Source: an uncultured Pelagibacteraceae bacterium
GTDB lineage: Bacteria > Pseudomonadota > Alphaproteobacteria > Pelagibacterales > Pelagibacteraceae
Length of the DNA: 64,000 bases
Assembly: GCA_902615435.1 (NCBI GenBank)
Contig: CACMOZ010000003.1
Span: forward strand, 1-64,000
Direction of reading: 5' to 3'
The notes under the pieces are model-generated. The model was not told where the DNA came from and did not search any database. It saw only the letters and a list, made by a program, of their open reading frames with translations. A program made the position numbers and the translations under genes. Positions 1 through 10,663 of the stretch are shown here, one piece after another; the stretch's first letter is position 1, and every line of letters begins with the position of its first letter.

Positions 1-19
1 CTAAATTGGAGTTAAATTT

Positions 20-355
20 ATGAGCGAACAAGTTATCAAATTGAGCCAGAATGCAGCTGAAAGAATTAAAGAAATTATGTCAAAAGCTGAAGAAAAAACT
101 ATTGGCGTTAGAGTAGGTGTGAAATCTGGTGGTTGCGCGGGAATGTCTTATGTGATGGAATATGCGAAAGATATTAAACCTAATGAAGAAGTAATAGAGG
201 AAAAGGGTGTAAAGGTTCTGATTGATCCAAAAGCAATTATGTATCTTTTAGGAACAGAAATGGATTACAAGAAAGAAAAATTTTCCTCTCAATTCATATT
301 TAAGAATCCAAACGAAACTGAGCGTTGCGGTTGCGGCGAGTCTTTTAAAGTTTAG
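20..355 (+). CDS. HesB/IscA-type iron-sulfur cluster assembly protein (A-type carrier)
   Basis: 111 aa; SGGCAGMSY and C-terminal ERCGCGESF cysteine motif typical of A-type carriers. Confidence 0.93.
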   Translation: MSEQVIKLSQNAAERIKEIMSKAEEKTIGVRVGVKSGGCAGMSYVMEYAKDIKPNEEVIEEKGVKVLIDPKAIMYLLGTEMDYKKEKFSSQFIFKNPNETERCGCGESFKV

Positions 356-1758
356 CCGCTATAATACATCTCAAATTCAATTGGATGTGGTGTATGCTCA
401 AATTTATAGATTTCTTGGAACTTTAACTCAATGTAAGCATCGATCTGATCATCGGTAAACACTCCACCTTCAGTTAAGAATTTTCTATCTTTATCAAGAC
501 TTTGCATTGCCTCTCTTAAAGAACCACAAACTGTAGGAAGTTTTTTTACTTCATCTTCAGATAAAGAGTATAAATCTTGATCGAAAGCTTTACCTGGATC
601 TATTTTGTTTTTGATTCCGTCTATTCCTGCCATTAACATAGAGGCAAATGTTAAATAAGGATTACCAGCTGCATCAGGGAATCTTATTTCCATTCTTGCG
701 GCTTTTGGGTTCATTATTACTGGTATTCTACAAGACGCAGATCTATTTCTAGCTGAATAAGCTAAAATTACTGGAGCTTCAAAACCTGGAATTAATCTTT
801 TGTAACTATTTGTTGTAGCATTTGAAAAAGCGTTAATCGCCTTAGCATGTTTTAAAATACCGCCTATGTAGTATAACGCCTCCTTAGATAAACCTGCATA
901 TTCTTTACCCATGAATAGTGGAGTATTTCCTTTCCAAATAGATTGGTGACAGTGCATTCCAGAACCGTTATCGCCTTTCACTGGTTTTGGCATAAATGTA
1001 GCTGTCTTTCCAAAAGAATGCGTTACCATCTGAACAGCATATTTATAAAGTTGAACGTTATCAGCCATATTTGTTAAAGTACCGAAGTACATACCTAACT
1101 CATGTTGACTTGGAGCTACTTCATGATGGTGTTTTTCAACTTTAACACCCATATCCTTAAGAGCTTTTAAATATTCTCCTCTCATATCCTGAGCACTATC
1201 TACTGGAGGTACGGGAAAGTAACCACCCTTAATTCCTGGCCTATGCCCCATATTACCATTTTCATATTTTTTTCCAGTATTGTAAGGACCTTCCGAGCTA
1301 TCAATGCTGAAGCTAGTTTCATTCATATCATTTTTAAATCTCACGTCATCAAAGACAAAAAATTCTGGCTCAGGCCCAAAGTATGATTTATCTCCTATTC
1401 CAGATTTTTTTAAATATGCTTCAGCTTTCTTTGCAGTTCCTCTAGGATCTCTTCCGTAAGGGTCTTTTTTAACTGCATCCAAAATATCACAGAAAATATT
1501 AACTGTAGTATGAGAATTAAAAGGATCAATTATTGGTCTGTCTAAGTCAGGTTTTAAAATCATGTCGGACTCATTAATAGCCTTCCAACCAGCTATAGAC
1601 GATCCATCAAAAAATACTCCATTATTTAACATATCTTCATCAACTACGGTTGAGTCCATTGTTAAATGTTGAAGTTTTCCTTTAGGATCAGTGAACCTTA
1701 AATCTACAAATTCAATTTGTTTATCTTTTATAAGTTTTAGCACGTCTTTTGAACTCAT
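352..1758 (-). CDS. glnA: Type I glutamine synthetase
   Basis: 468 aa; FFDGSSIAGWKAI, GPEPEFF, GSGMHCHQS and NRSASCRIP motifs; SD-like aaggagc upstream on the minus strand. Confidence 0.97.
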   Translation of the reverse strand: MSSKDVLKLIKDKQIEFVDLRFTDPKGKLQHLTMDSTVVDEDMLNNGVFFDGSSIAGWKAINESDMILKPDLDRPIIDPFNSHTTVNIFCDILDAVKKDPYGRDPRGTAKKAEAYLKKSGIGDKSYFGPEPEFFVFDDVRFKNDMNETSFSIDSSEGPYNTGKKYENGNMGHRPGIKGGYFPVPPVDSAQDMRGEYLKALKDMGVKVEKHHHEVAPSQHELGMYFGTLTNMADNVQLYKYAVQMVTHSFGKTATFMPKPVKGDNGSGMHCHQSIWKGNTPLFMGKEYAGLSKEALYYIGGILKHAKAINAFSNATTNSYKRLIPGFEAPVILAYSARNRSASCRIPVIMNPKAARMEIRFPDAAGNPYLTFASMLMAGIDGIKNKIDPGKAFDQDLYSLSEDEVKKLPTVCGSLREAMQSLDKDRKFLTEGGVFTDDQIDAYIELKFQEIYKFEHTPHPIEFEMYYSG

Positions 1759-1876
1759 TTTGCTCCTTTAGAATTTTCCTTAATTCAAGCAAACATATAT
1801 AAGGATGTTTTTTAGAGTATAATAAAATATATATATCAGCTATGCATTTATCACATATCCACATTTTGGATCAATA

Positions 1877-2755
1877 ATGAAAGAAGCAAATACATTCGAT
1901 TTATTTTTATTAATTTTACTAGCTTTAATTTGGGGCTCATCTTTTTTTAACATAAAGATAGCTACTTATTCATACGATCCTATCACACTTGCTTTAGTAA
2001 GAGTAATTTTTGCAAGTATTCCTCTATTAATTCTCTGCAAAATAAAAGGAATTAGAATCGAGGCCTTTAGTAAAAATTGGAATTGGTATGCATTGATAGG
2101 TCTCTGTAATATTGCAATACCTTTTGTTTTAATTGCAATTGGCACTGCAAAAATAAACAGTTACCTTGCAGCAATATTAATGAGCACAACACCTTTAAGT
2201 GGATCACTACTTGCACATTTTTTTACAAAAGATGAAAAATTATCTTTTCTTAAATCTTTAGGAGTTTTGATTGGATTTAGTGGAATTATTTTATTATTTT
2301 TTGATAAAGTTATTATAAATATTGACAATTATATTTACGCTTTGATTACTATTTTAGGTTCAACATTTTATTGTATAGGCGGTTTACTAACTTTAAGATT
2401 AAAACATAAAAAAAATGAAAATGTAACTACTTCTACCACATTATGGTCAGTTTTATTTTTATTACCATTCTCACTAATTATCGAAACTCCTTGGGAGTCT
2501 AGCCCCACTTTAATTTCCACTTTGTCATTACTCTATTTAGGTGTAATTGCTACAGGTTTCGCATGGTTAATAAGATTTAGAATTCTAACTGTAAATGGCT
2601 TAGTTTTTCAAACTCAAGTAGCATATTTAATACCAATTTTTGGAATTATTTTTGGATATTTTTTAATGGACGAGATTATTACGTGGAGAGTTTTATTATC
2701 ATTAGTTATAATTCTATTAGGTATTTATATATTTAAAAAAAATAATAAAGGATAA
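1877..2755 (+). CDS. DMT superfamily (EamA-type) transporter
   Basis: 292 aa, about 10 hydrophobic segments, N-terminal LALIWGSSFFNIK EamA signature. Confidence 0.88.
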   Translation: MKEANTFDLFLLILLALIWGSSFFNIKIATYSYDPITLALVRVIFASIPLLILCKIKGIRIEAFSKNWNWYALIGLCNIAIPFVLIAIGTAKINSYLAAILMSTTPLSGSLLAHFFTKDEKLSFLKSLGVLIGFSGIILLFFDKVIINIDNYIYALITILGSTFYCIGGLLTLRLKHKKNENVTTSTTLWSVLFLLPFSLIIETPWESSPTLISTLSLLYLGVIATGFAWLIRFRILTVNGLVFQTQVAYLIPIFGIIFGYFLMDEIITWRVLLSLVIILLGIYIFKKNNKG

Positions 2756-2763
2756 ATAAGTAA

Positions 2764-3825
2764 ATGGGCACAGAGTCAATCGAAGCAAGTTTTTTGTCAA
2801 TATTTGCTTTAATTAATTTTTTTATTTTTTTAATAGTGAGTAAATATTCACATAAAATTAGAGGGGGTGCTTTACTTGATAAAGATTTTTCAAAACCCCA
2901 AGCTTTCCATGAAATTCCAATTACCCGAAGCGGAGGTATAGCTGTAATTTTTTCTTTGAGTGTTTTTTTTTATATTTATTACTTACTGTACGATAAGGTT
3001 TTATATGATTATATTTATATAAGTTGCTCAGTGTTTATTGTTGGTTTTTTAGATGATTTGAGAATTAATATAAAACCATTGAGCAGATTAATAACAATGA
3101 TACTTCTTCTTTTTTTTTTCATTTATATTTTACCCATTCAGATTTTCAATATAGATATTCCTTTTTTGACTTACTTAATGTCCAGTCATATATTTTCTTC
3201 TATATTTGTTCTTCTTTGTTTTCTATTTGTAATTAATGGTGCTAATTTAATAGATGGTTTTAATGGTTTATTAACGATACATTTAATAATTATAAATATT
3301 ATATTAGCCTATATAAATATAACTAATCAAAATTTAGAATTTTCAATTTTAATTATTTCCCAAATTATAACTCTTTTAACATTTTTATTATTTAACTTCC
3401 CAAATTCAAAAATTTTTTTAGGTGACAGCGGTGCTTATACATTGGGAGCTTTGACTAGTTTAAATACAATAATCACAAACAACTTAAATCCAAAAATTTC
3501 TTCATTTTTCTTTTGTACACTTTTATTTTATCTTTTTTTTGAAGTGTTTTTTTCATTCTTTAGAAAACTAAGTCAAAAAAAATCCCCAATTTACCCAGAT
3601 GATAAACATTTACATATGTTAAGCTTTTATAAAATCTCAAGCATTTATGGAAAAAATAAAGGAAATTATCTAAATTCAATTTTTATAAATCTTTTGTATT
3701 TTGTTCTATTAATACCTGGGTTGTATTTATTTAACGATCCTCAATTAAGCAGATATTGGTTCTTCATCTTATTGTTAGTTTATCTTATAATTTATTCTAG
3801 ACTTTATCATTTAACTAAAAATTAA
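2764..3825 (+). CDS. MraY/WecA-like glycosyltransferase family 4 (polyprenyl-phosphate sugar-phosphate transferase)
   Basis: Polytopic protein with GFLDDLR, NGANLIDGFNGL and FLGDSGAYTLG motifs of the MraY/WecA family. Confidence 0.88.
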   Translation: MGTESIEASFLSIFALINFFIFLIVSKYSHKIRGGALLDKDFSKPQAFHEIPITRSGGIAVIFSLSVFFYIYYLLYDKVLYDYIYISCSVFIVGFLDDLRINIKPLSRLITMILLLFFFIYILPIQIFNIDIPFLTYLMSSHIFSSIFVLLCFLFVINGANLIDGFNGLLTIHLIIINIILAYINITNQNLEFSILIISQIITLLTFLLFNFPNSKIFLGDSGAYTLGALTSLNTIITNNLNPKISSFFFCTLLFYLFFEVFFSFFRKLSQKKSPIYPDDKHLHMLSFYKISSIYGKNKGNYLNSIFINLLYFVLLIPGLYLFNDPQLSRYWFFILLLVYLIIYSRLYHLTKN

Positions 3826-3854
3826 ATTGATATATAAAACAACGATTATTAATT

Positions 3855-3939
3855 GGGCAAGTGGCGGAATTGGTATACGCGCTGGTCTTAGAAACCAGTG
3901 CCGCAAGGCTTAAGAGTTCGAGTCTCTTCTTGCCCACCA
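3855..3939 (+). tRNA. tRNA-Leu (anticodon TAG), CCA encoded
   Basis: Acceptor gggcaag/cttgccc, anticodon stem-loop ctggtcttagaaaccag, long variable arm, GTTCGAGTC T-arm, terminal acca. Confidence 0.95.
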
Positions 3940-3946
3940 AAATATT

Positions 3947-5317
3947 ATGAAAGTAGAAGTAAAATCAAAAAAAGGTCTTAGAACAATTTTATCTGTAATA
4001 GTTGATAAAAAAAATATACAGACAAAAATGGACGAAAGACTTAGAGAACTTCAAAAAGAAGTAGCTTTAAAAGGTTTCAGACCAGGAAAAGTTCCGCCAG
4101 AACTAATTAAAAGTCAATTTGGAAAATCTATATATGGAGAGGTAGTAGATAAGATTTTAAAAGAATCCTCTACAAAAGCAATAAATGAAAAAAAATTAAA
4201 AGTTGCAGGTCAGCCAAAAATTGACTTGAAACAATTTGGAGAAGGAAAAGATTTAAACTACGAACTCCAGATAGATTGTTTGCCAAGCGTTACTTTAAAA
4301 AACTTTGAAAAATTTAAAGCTACAAGTTTTAAAGTAAAAATTGAAGATAAAATTATTGAAGAAAAATTAAAAGAAATTTCAGATCAAAATAAACAATTTG
4401 AAGATAAAAAAGATGATGAAAAAGCAATTAGCGGAGATCAAGTAATTTTTGACTATTCAGCTACAGTTGACGGTAATAAATTTGATGGAAGTGAGGGCAA
4501 AGGTGTTCAACTTGAGTTGGGCAAGGATCTTTTTTTAAAAGGTTTTGATGAACAACTAGTTGGTGTGAAAAAGAACGATAAAAAAATTCTTGACGCTACA
4601 CTTCCAGCTAATCATCCAAAAAAAGAACTTGCTAATAAAAAAACTAAATTTGAATGTAGAATTTTAAATGTAAAAAAACCTAAGATAGGTAAAATCGATG
4701 ATGAATTTGCTAAATTTATGGGAGCAAAAGATATCAAAGATTTAAAATTTTTGATTGAGAAACAAATCTCAGGTCAATATTCTCAGGCATTGAATTCAGT
4801 TACTAAAAAAGAAATTTTAGATCAAATTGAAAAAAACCATCAGGTAGATTTACCTCAAAACTTAATCGATCAGGAAATTTCGATTATGACACAAAACCTT
4901 AAGCTTGAGGATAAAGAAAAACATAAATCTAATAATGAAAAATTAGCAAAATCTAGGATAAAACTTGGTTTATTGCTCAACGAATATGGAGAAAAAAATA
5001 ATTTAAAAGTATCGGATGAAGAGGTTAGAAATGAAATCCAAAAACAAATTAAAGGTATGCCTGGCCAAGAAAAAATGGTTCTCGAGTACTACCAAAAAAA
5101 CCCTAGCGCTTCTCAAAGTTTAAAAGGTTCTTTATACGAAGAAAAAATAATTGAATTGATTAAATCAAAAATCAATCTAACATCTAAAGAGATTAATATA
5201 CAAGAAGCTGAAAAAATAATTGCTGAATTTAATAAACCAAATGTAGACACCAAGGCACCAAGTAATCCATCTACTGCTAAAAATAAGTCAAAATCAAAAA
5301 AAATTAGTAAAAAGTAA
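3947..5317 (+). CDS. tig: Trigger factor
   Basis: 456 aa; LKGFRPGKVPPELIK ribosome-binding signature, FKBP-type PPIase middle domain. Confidence 0.96.
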   Translation: MKVEVKSKKGLRTILSVIVDKKNIQTKMDERLRELQKEVALKGFRPGKVPPELIKSQFGKSIYGEVVDKILKESSTKAINEKKLKVAGQPKIDLKQFGEGKDLNYELQIDCLPSVTLKNFEKFKATSFKVKIEDKIIEEKLKEISDQNKQFEDKKDDEKAISGDQVIFDYSATVDGNKFDGSEGKGVQLELGKDLFLKGFDEQLVGVKKNDKKILDATLPANHPKKELANKKTKFECRILNVKKPKIGKIDDEFAKFMGAKDIKDLKFLIEKQISGQYSQALNSVTKKEILDQIEKNHQVDLPQNLIDQEISIMTQNLKLEDKEKHKSNNEKLAKSRIKLGLLLNEYGEKNNLKVSDEEVRNEIQKQIKGMPGQEKMVLEYYQKNPSASQSLKGSLYEEKIIELIKSKINLTSKEINIQEAEKIIAEFNKPNVDTKAPSNPSTAKNKSKSKKISKK

Positions 5318-5339
5318 CCAATAGTTGTATAAACCAACT

Positions 5340-5951
5340 ATGAGTCGGGAATTAGAAGAAAAAATGAACAGCTTAATTCCAATGGTTGTTGAGCAAACAA
5401 GCAAAGGGGAGAGAGCTTACGATATTTACTCTAGATTATTAAAAGAGAGAATAGTTTTTTTAGTAGGCCCAGTTAACGATGCTGTAGCATCTTTAGTTAC
5501 TGCACAATTATTATTTTTAGAGTCAGAAAACCCTAACAAAGAAATAAACTTTTACATAAATAGCCCGGGGGGTTTGGTTACCGCAGGTTTAGGAATTTAT
5601 GATACAATGCAATACATTAATTCACCTGTTTCCACTCTTTGTATTGGTCAAGCCTCTTCAATGGGATCTTTTCTTTTAGCAGCTGGAGAAAAAGGCAAAA
5701 GATATTCTCTTCCAAATTCAAGAATAATGGTGCATCAACCCTCAGCAGGGTTTCAGGGTCAAGCTACAGATATACAAATACATGCTAAAGAGATTCTATC
5801 TTTAAAAGAAAGATTGAATAAAATTTACTCAAAACATACAGGTAAAACGGTAGATGAAATTTCGGACGCACTTGAGCGAGATAATTTTATGACGGCCGAT
5901 GAGGCAAAAAAATTTGGCTTAATAGACTCTGTTGTGGAGAAACGAAAATAA
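5340..5951 (+). CDS. clpP: ATP-dependent Clp protease proteolytic subunit
   Basis: [10 protein letters not shown] Ser site and [14 protein letters not shown] His site. The ORF track starts at TTG 5325; ATG at 5340 is more likely. Confidence 0.97.
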   Translation: MSRELEEKMNSLIPMVVEQTSKGERAYDIYSRLLKERIVFLVGPVNDAVASLVTAQLLFLESENPNKEINFYINSPGGLVTAGLGIYDTMQYINSPVSTLCIGQASSMGSFLLAAGEKGKRYSLPNSRIMVHQPSAGFQGQATDIQIHAKEILSLKERLNKIYSKHTGKTVDEISDALERDNFMTADEAKKFGLIDSVVEKRK

Positions 5952-5983
5952 AACACAATATATAGCTTATCTTACAAGTTCAA

Positions 5984-6014
5984 CTTGCTAAGCATTTAGC
6001 AGAGATTTATATTG
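5984..6014 (+). promoter_or_regulatory. Candidate sigma-32/RpoH-like promoter upstream of clpX
   Basis: CTTG-N19-TTATATTG, similar in layout to the element before lon. Confidence 0.3.
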
Positions 6015-6030
6015 GTCTTATTGATTCGTT

Positions 6031-7284
6031 ATGTCCGAAAAAAATAACAAAAATATTCTTTATTGTTCCTTCTGTGGAAAAAGCCAACATGAAGTTAGAA
6101 AGCTTATAGCAGGACCAACAGTTTTTATTTGTGATGAGTGTGTTGAACTTTGTATGGATATTATTAAAGAGGAAAATAAAAGTTCACTTGTTAAACATCA
6201 AGATGGAGTTCCGTCACCAAAAGAAATTTGCAATGTATTAGATGATTATGTAATAGGCCAAAAATTAGCAAAAGAAATTTTATCAGTTGCAGTACACAAT
6301 CATTATAAGAGACTTAATCACGAAACAAAAAACAATAAAGATATTGAATTATCAAAATCAAATATATTATTAGTCGGACCAACTGGTTGTGGAAAAACTT
6401 TGCTTGCTCAAACTTTGGCAAGAATTTTAGATGTGCCTTTTACTATGGCTGATGCAACCACTTTAACTGAAGCTGGGTATGTAGGTGAAGATGTTGAAAA
6501 TATCATACTTAAGTTATTACAAGCTGCTGATTACAATGTTGAAAAAGCTCAAAGAGGTATTGTTTATATTGATGAGGTGGACAAAATAAGTAGAAAATCT
6601 GAGAACCCTTCTATAACAAGAGATGTATCAGGAGAAGGTGTTCAGCAAGCACTTTTAAAAATAATGGAAGGCACAGTAGCTAGTGTTCCTCCACAAGGTG
6701 GTAGAAAACATCCTCAACAAGAATTTTTACAAGTTGATACAACAAATATATTATTTATATGTGGAGGTGCTTTTGCAGGATTAGATAAATTAATTGATAG
6801 TAGAGGCAAAGGAAGTTCAATAGGTTTTGGCGCCAAAGTAAAAAATTATAAAGAGCAACCACTATCAGAAATTATGAAATTGTTAGAACCAGAAGATTTA
6901 ATAAGATATGGACTTATACCAGAGTTTATTGGTAGAATGCCAATAATTGCAACCTTAGATGATCTAGATGAAAAATCCTTAGTTAAAATTTTAAAGGAGC
7001 CTAAAAATTCTTTAATAAAACAGTATCAAAGACTTTTTGAATTTGAGGAAGTCGAATTGGAATTTAAAGATGATGCAATCACAGAAATAGCTAAAAAAGC
7101 AATCGCAAAAAAAACAGGCGCGAGAGGTTTGAGATCAATTTTAGAAAATATTTTGCTTAAGACAATGTTTGAATTGCCAGATATGGAAAATGTGTTAAAA
7201 GTTACTGTAGATAAAGCTGCAGTTAACGGTTCGTCTGAACCTATTGTCACATACGGTAAAAAATCATCAACATCAGTAGCTTAA
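6031..7284 (+). CDS. clpX: ATP-dependent Clp protease ATP-binding subunit ClpX
   Basis: N-terminal C4 zinc-binding domain [19 protein letters not shown], Walker A GPTGCGKT, adjacent to clpP. Confidence 0.98.
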   Translation: MSEKNNKNILYCSFCGKSQHEVRKLIAGPTVFICDECVELCMDIIKEENKSSLVKHQDGVPSPKEICNVLDDYVIGQKLAKEILSVAVHNHYKRLNHETKNNKDIELSKSNILLVGPTGCGKTLLAQTLARILDVPFTMADATTLTEAGYVGEDVENIILKLLQAADYNVEKAQRGIVYIDEVDKISRKSENPSITRDVSGEGVQQALLKIMEGTVASVPPQGGRKHPQQEFLQVDTTNILFICGGAFAGLDKLIDSRGKGSSIGFGAKVKNYKEQPLSEIMKLLEPEDLIRYGLIPEFIGRMPIIATLDDLDEKSLVKILKEPKNSLIKQYQRLFEFEEVELEFKDDAITEIAKKAIAKKTGARGLRSILENILLKTMFELPDMENVLKVTVDKAAVNGSSEPIVTYGKKSSTSVA

Positions 7285-7297
7285 TTTAAATTTGTTT

Positions 7298-7327
7298 CTT
7301 GAAATTAATATATTAATCGCCATATTG
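7298..7327 (+). promoter_or_regulatory. Candidate sigma-32/RpoH-like promoter upstream of lon
   Basis: CTTGAA-N16-CCATATTG in the clpX-lon intergenic; resembles the proteobacterial RpoH consensus; ends 8 bp before the lon ATG. Confidence 0.45.
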
Positions 7328-7334
7328 TTATTTA

Positions 7335-9722
7335 ATGAAAGCTTCTTATCTTAAACCTCTTCTCCCACTAAGAGATATTGTAATTTTTCCTTCAATGGTG
7401 GTTCCTCTTTTTGTAGGTAGAGAAAAGTCTATTAAGGCACTTCAAGAGGTGATGAAAACTGACAAATCAATCGTATTAGTAACTCAAAAAAATTCTGAGA
7501 TAGATGATCCGAATAGTAAAGATCTTTTTCAATACGGATGTTTAAGTAAGGTTTTGCAACTTTTAAAACTTCCTGATGGAACAGTAAAAGTTTTAGTTGA
7601 GGGAGAAAAAAGAGTTAAAATTTTAAGCTATAAAGAAAATAGCGATAATTTCTTAACCTGTGAAGTAGAAGTTTCTGAAGATCAAAATTTATCCAAAGAA
7701 TTGGAACCATTAGCTTTTGGATTAGTAAAAAAATTTGATAAATTACAAATTTTAAGTAAAAAGGATTTAAATGATGGGACTAATAATTTAAAAAATTTAA
7801 GAGATCCTTCACAAATAGCAAACAATATTTCATCAAACTTAAATATACAAATTTTTGAAAAACAAGAATTACTAGAGATTCTTGATATCAAAAAAAGGCT
7901 AGAAAAAATTCATCAATATATCGAAAAAGAAACTAGCGTTTTATCGGTTGAAAAGAAAATACGTGGCAGAGTAAAAAATCAAATGGAAAAAACTCAAAGA
8001 GAATATTATTTAAATGAACAACTTAAAGCCATTCAAAAGGAACTTGGAGAAATTGATGAAGGTAAAGATGAACTAAGCTCTTTGTCAAAAGCGATAACAG
8101 ATGCAAAAATGCCTAAACTTGCAAAAGAAAAATGTTTATCAGAATTAAAGAAACTAAAATCTATGAGTCCTATGTCAGCAGAAGCTACAGTTGTAAGAAA
8201 TTATTTAGATTGGATGACCGAACTTCCGTGGTCTAATAAATCTAAAATTAATACTGATTTAAAAAATGCCCAAAAAATATTAGACGAAGATCATTACGGC
8301 CTTGAAAAGGTTAAAGAGAGAATTATAGAATTTTTAGCAGTGCAAAAAAGAATTCAGAAGATGAAAGGTCCGATTTTATGTTTAGTTGGCCCACCTGGTG
8401 TTGGAAAAACTTCTCTTGGAAAATCAATTGCAAAGGCTACAAATAGAAAATTCATCAGAATTTCACTCGGGGGGATAAGAGATGAAGCTGAGATAAGAGG
8501 TCATAGAAGAACTTACATTGGATCATTACCAGGAAAAATAATACAAATGATGAAAAAAGCTGGAACTAAAAATCCTTTATTTTTACTAGATGAAATAGAT
8601 AAAGTTGGTAACGATTACAGAGGAGATCCATCCTCTGCTTTATTGGAAGCATTGGATCCAGAGCAAAATAAAGAATTTAATGATCACTATTTAGAAGTTG
8701 ATTATGATTTATCTGATGTAATGTTTGTCACAACTGCCAATACTTTAAATATTCTTCCACCCTTACTAGATAGAATGGAGGTAATAAGGTTGTCTGGTTA
8801 TACAGAAGATGAAAAGGTTAACATTGCACAAAAATATTTAATACCAAATCAAAGTAAAAATAACGGACTAAAAAAAGATGAGTGGACTATTGATGAAAAT
8901 ATTAATAGAAAAATTATTAGACATTACACAAGGGAGTCTGGTGTAAGAAACCTTGAGAGAGAAATTTCAAAAATAGCTAGAAAATTAGTAAAAAAAATTG
9001 ACAACAATGAAAAAGTTAATAATCCAATAAATGAAAAAGATTTAAAAGATTTACTTGGTGTTCAAAAATTTAATTATGGAGAGATAGAAGAAGAAAATAG
9101 AGTAGGAGTAGTAACTGGTTTAGCTTGGACAGAGGTCGGAGGAGAAATATTAAAGATTGAGTCAGTTGTAATGCCTGGAAAAGGTAAGATGCAAATTACT
9201 GGTAAATTAGGTGATGTAATGCAAGAGTCAGTTAAAGCAGCCAAATCTTATATCAGGTCAAAAAGTTTAGACTATGGAATAATACCACCGATCTTTGACA
9301 AAAAAGATTTTCATATTCATGTTCCTGAGGGAGCTACCCCAAAAGATGGACCATCTGCTGGAGTTGGTATGGTAACATCTATAATTTCTGCAATTACAGA
9401 AATTCCAGTTGATAAGAAAGTAGCTATGACAGGTGAGATTACTTTAAGAGGGGTGGTGCTTCCAATTGGAGGAATAAAAGAAAAACTTCTAGCAGCACAT
9501 AGGGCTGGAATAAAAAAAGTTTTAATTCCAGAGGAGAATAAAAAAGATTTAATTGAAGTTCCAAAGACAATATTAGACTCTATGGAAGTAAAAACGGTAA
9601 AAAATGTAGACGATGTACTAAAGGTTGCGTTAACAAAACCTTTAAAAAGAGTGGAGTGGGTAGAGGTTAATCAAATTTCAGATAAATCAAAAGTTAAAAA
9701 AGAAGAGCTTAGCACTCACTAG
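7335..9722 (+). CDS. lon: Lon protease
   Basis: 795 aa; Walker A GPPGVGKTSLGKSIA, proteolytic PKDGPSAGVGM Ser site. Confidence 0.98.
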   Translation: MKASYLKPLLPLRDIVIFPSMVVPLFVGREKSIKALQEVMKTDKSIVLVTQKNSEIDDPNSKDLFQYGCLSKVLQLLKLPDGTVKVLVEGEKRVKILSYKENSDNFLTCEVEVSEDQNLSKELEPLAFGLVKKFDKLQILSKKDLNDGTNNLKNLRDPSQIANNISSNLNIQIFEKQELLEILDIKKRLEKIHQYIEKETSVLSVEKKIRGRVKNQMEKTQREYYLNEQLKAIQKELGEIDEGKDELSSLSKAITDAKMPKLAKEKCLSELKKLKSMSPMSAEATVVRNYLDWMTELPWSNKSKINTDLKNAQKILDEDHYGLEKVKERIIEFLAVQKRIQKMKGPILCLVGPPGVGKTSLGKSIAKATNRKFIRISLGGIRDEAEIRGHRRTYIGSLPGKIIQMMKKAGTKNPLFLLDEIDKVGNDYRGDPSSALLEALDPEQNKEFNDHYLEVDYDLSDVMFVTTANTLNILPPLLDRMEVIRLSGYTEDEKVNIAQKYLIPNQSKNNGLKKDEWTIDENINRKIIRHYTRESGVRNLEREISKIARKLVKKIDNNEKVNNPINEKDLKDLLGVQKFNYGEIEEENRVGVVTGLAWTEVGGEILKIESVVMPGKGKMQITGKLGDVMQESVKAAKSYIRSKSLDYGIIPPIFDKKDFHIHVPEGATPKDGPSAGVGMVTSIISAITEIPVDKKVAMTGEITLRGVVLPIGGIKEKLLAAHRAGIKKVLIPEENKKDLIEVPKTILDSMEVKTVKNVDDVLKVALTKPLKRVEWVEVNQISDKSKVKKEELSTH

Positions 9723-9723
9723 A

Positions 9724-10605
9724 TCAAGCAAACCATTCAAAGTACTTACTTTTGTTCTCAATTAAATATTCAGGTAATTGATCATCATCAATCTTTTCAA
9801 GTGTAGTACTTGCTTTCCATTTATTTTTTCTCTTGTCTACACTATGATCATACATAATTTTTCGCTCTGAAATAATTTTTTTTAAATCTTTAACTCCCAA
9901 ACCGCTCTCCTCGTATTCTAAATGATGCATAAAGTTTCTCATTTTGTAGTCAATATCCTCTGGTTTTTTCATGTTTGTAAAATGCCATCCACCATCTTTA
10001 ATAATTTTAATATTTGTGTATTTTTTTGTAGAAAAAAAGGTGTCCACCCTCCAGAAAGGATAAGCTTTTCCTTTTATATTTCTTAACCATTGGAATTCTA
10101 GTAATTGTTTTTTTTTACAAGCTCTTGTTCCAATCCATTTAAAATTTGGCTGCATGAGATTTAATTTGTAATAAAATACATTTTGTTCAAATAATATAAT
10201 TTTATTTTTATAATTTAAATTTGATAAATTTGGAATTTCATCTAAATCGCTCCCTAAAATTAAGTCTTCATCATCTGCAAAATTTATTCCATCAATTAAC
10301 TTTTTTCTTTGGTTATTTTCTCTTTTAAGAGAATTATCTAGAATTTTTTTACTTTTAATATCTTCTTTATCATCAGTATTTATCTCCTCTATACCAGGCG
10401 GTGGTGTATCAACAACAATATAGTTAATCTTTTCTTTAAATTTTCTGAAATTTTTAATGTCAAAATTTAATTTTTTTTGTTTTCCACTGTGCAAATAGGT
10501 TGACTCCGTTATCACAAATTTTTTTACGTATTTATCTAGTATATTTAACCTTATGTCTAAAAGAAGATCTTCATCAAAATACATAAAGCAATCATAAATA
10601 TTCAT
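9724..10605 (-). CDS. Glycosyltransferase family 17-like protein
   Basis: 293 aa; YDCFMYFDEDLLLDIRLNIL, ITESTYLHSGKQKKLNF and DLILGSDLDEIP motifs as in GT17 enzymes. Confidence 0.85.
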   Translation of the reverse strand: MNIYDCFMYFDEDLLLDIRLNILDKYVKKFVITESTYLHSGKQKKLNFDIKNFRKFKEKINYIVVDTPPPGIEEINTDDKEDIKSKKILDNSLKRENNQRKKLIDGINFADDEDLILGSDLDEIPNLSNLNYKNKIILFEQNVFYYKLNLMQPNFKWIGTRACKKKQLLEFQWLRNIKGKAYPFWRVDTFFSTKKYTNIKIIKDGGWHFTNMKKPEDIDYKMRNFMHHLEYEESGLGVKDLKKIISERKIMYDHSVDKRKNKWKASTTLEKIDDDQLPEYLIENKSKYFEWFA

Positions 10606-10663
10606 GTTAATTGAGTTATAATAAAATATAATATAAGTAAATATTAATAAAATTACTTATTAG

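Noticed and set aside
20-358. Rho-independent terminator between the convergent HesB and glnA genes
   Set aside because: The two coding regions overlap by 4 bp and no GC stem with a T-tract was seen
1759-1876. Possible glutamine/nitrogen riboswitch upstream of glnA
   Set aside because: Gap is AT-rich with no convincing conserved stem; only an SD-like sequence is visible
5113-5337. 74-aa minus-strand ORF antisense to tig
   Set aside because: Lies almost entirely inside the tig coding strand; hydrophobic composition is expected from the antisense of Lys-rich AT-rich codons
7026-7250. 74-aa minus-strand ORF inside clpX
   Set aside because: Antisense shadow ORF of a conserved gene; no motif
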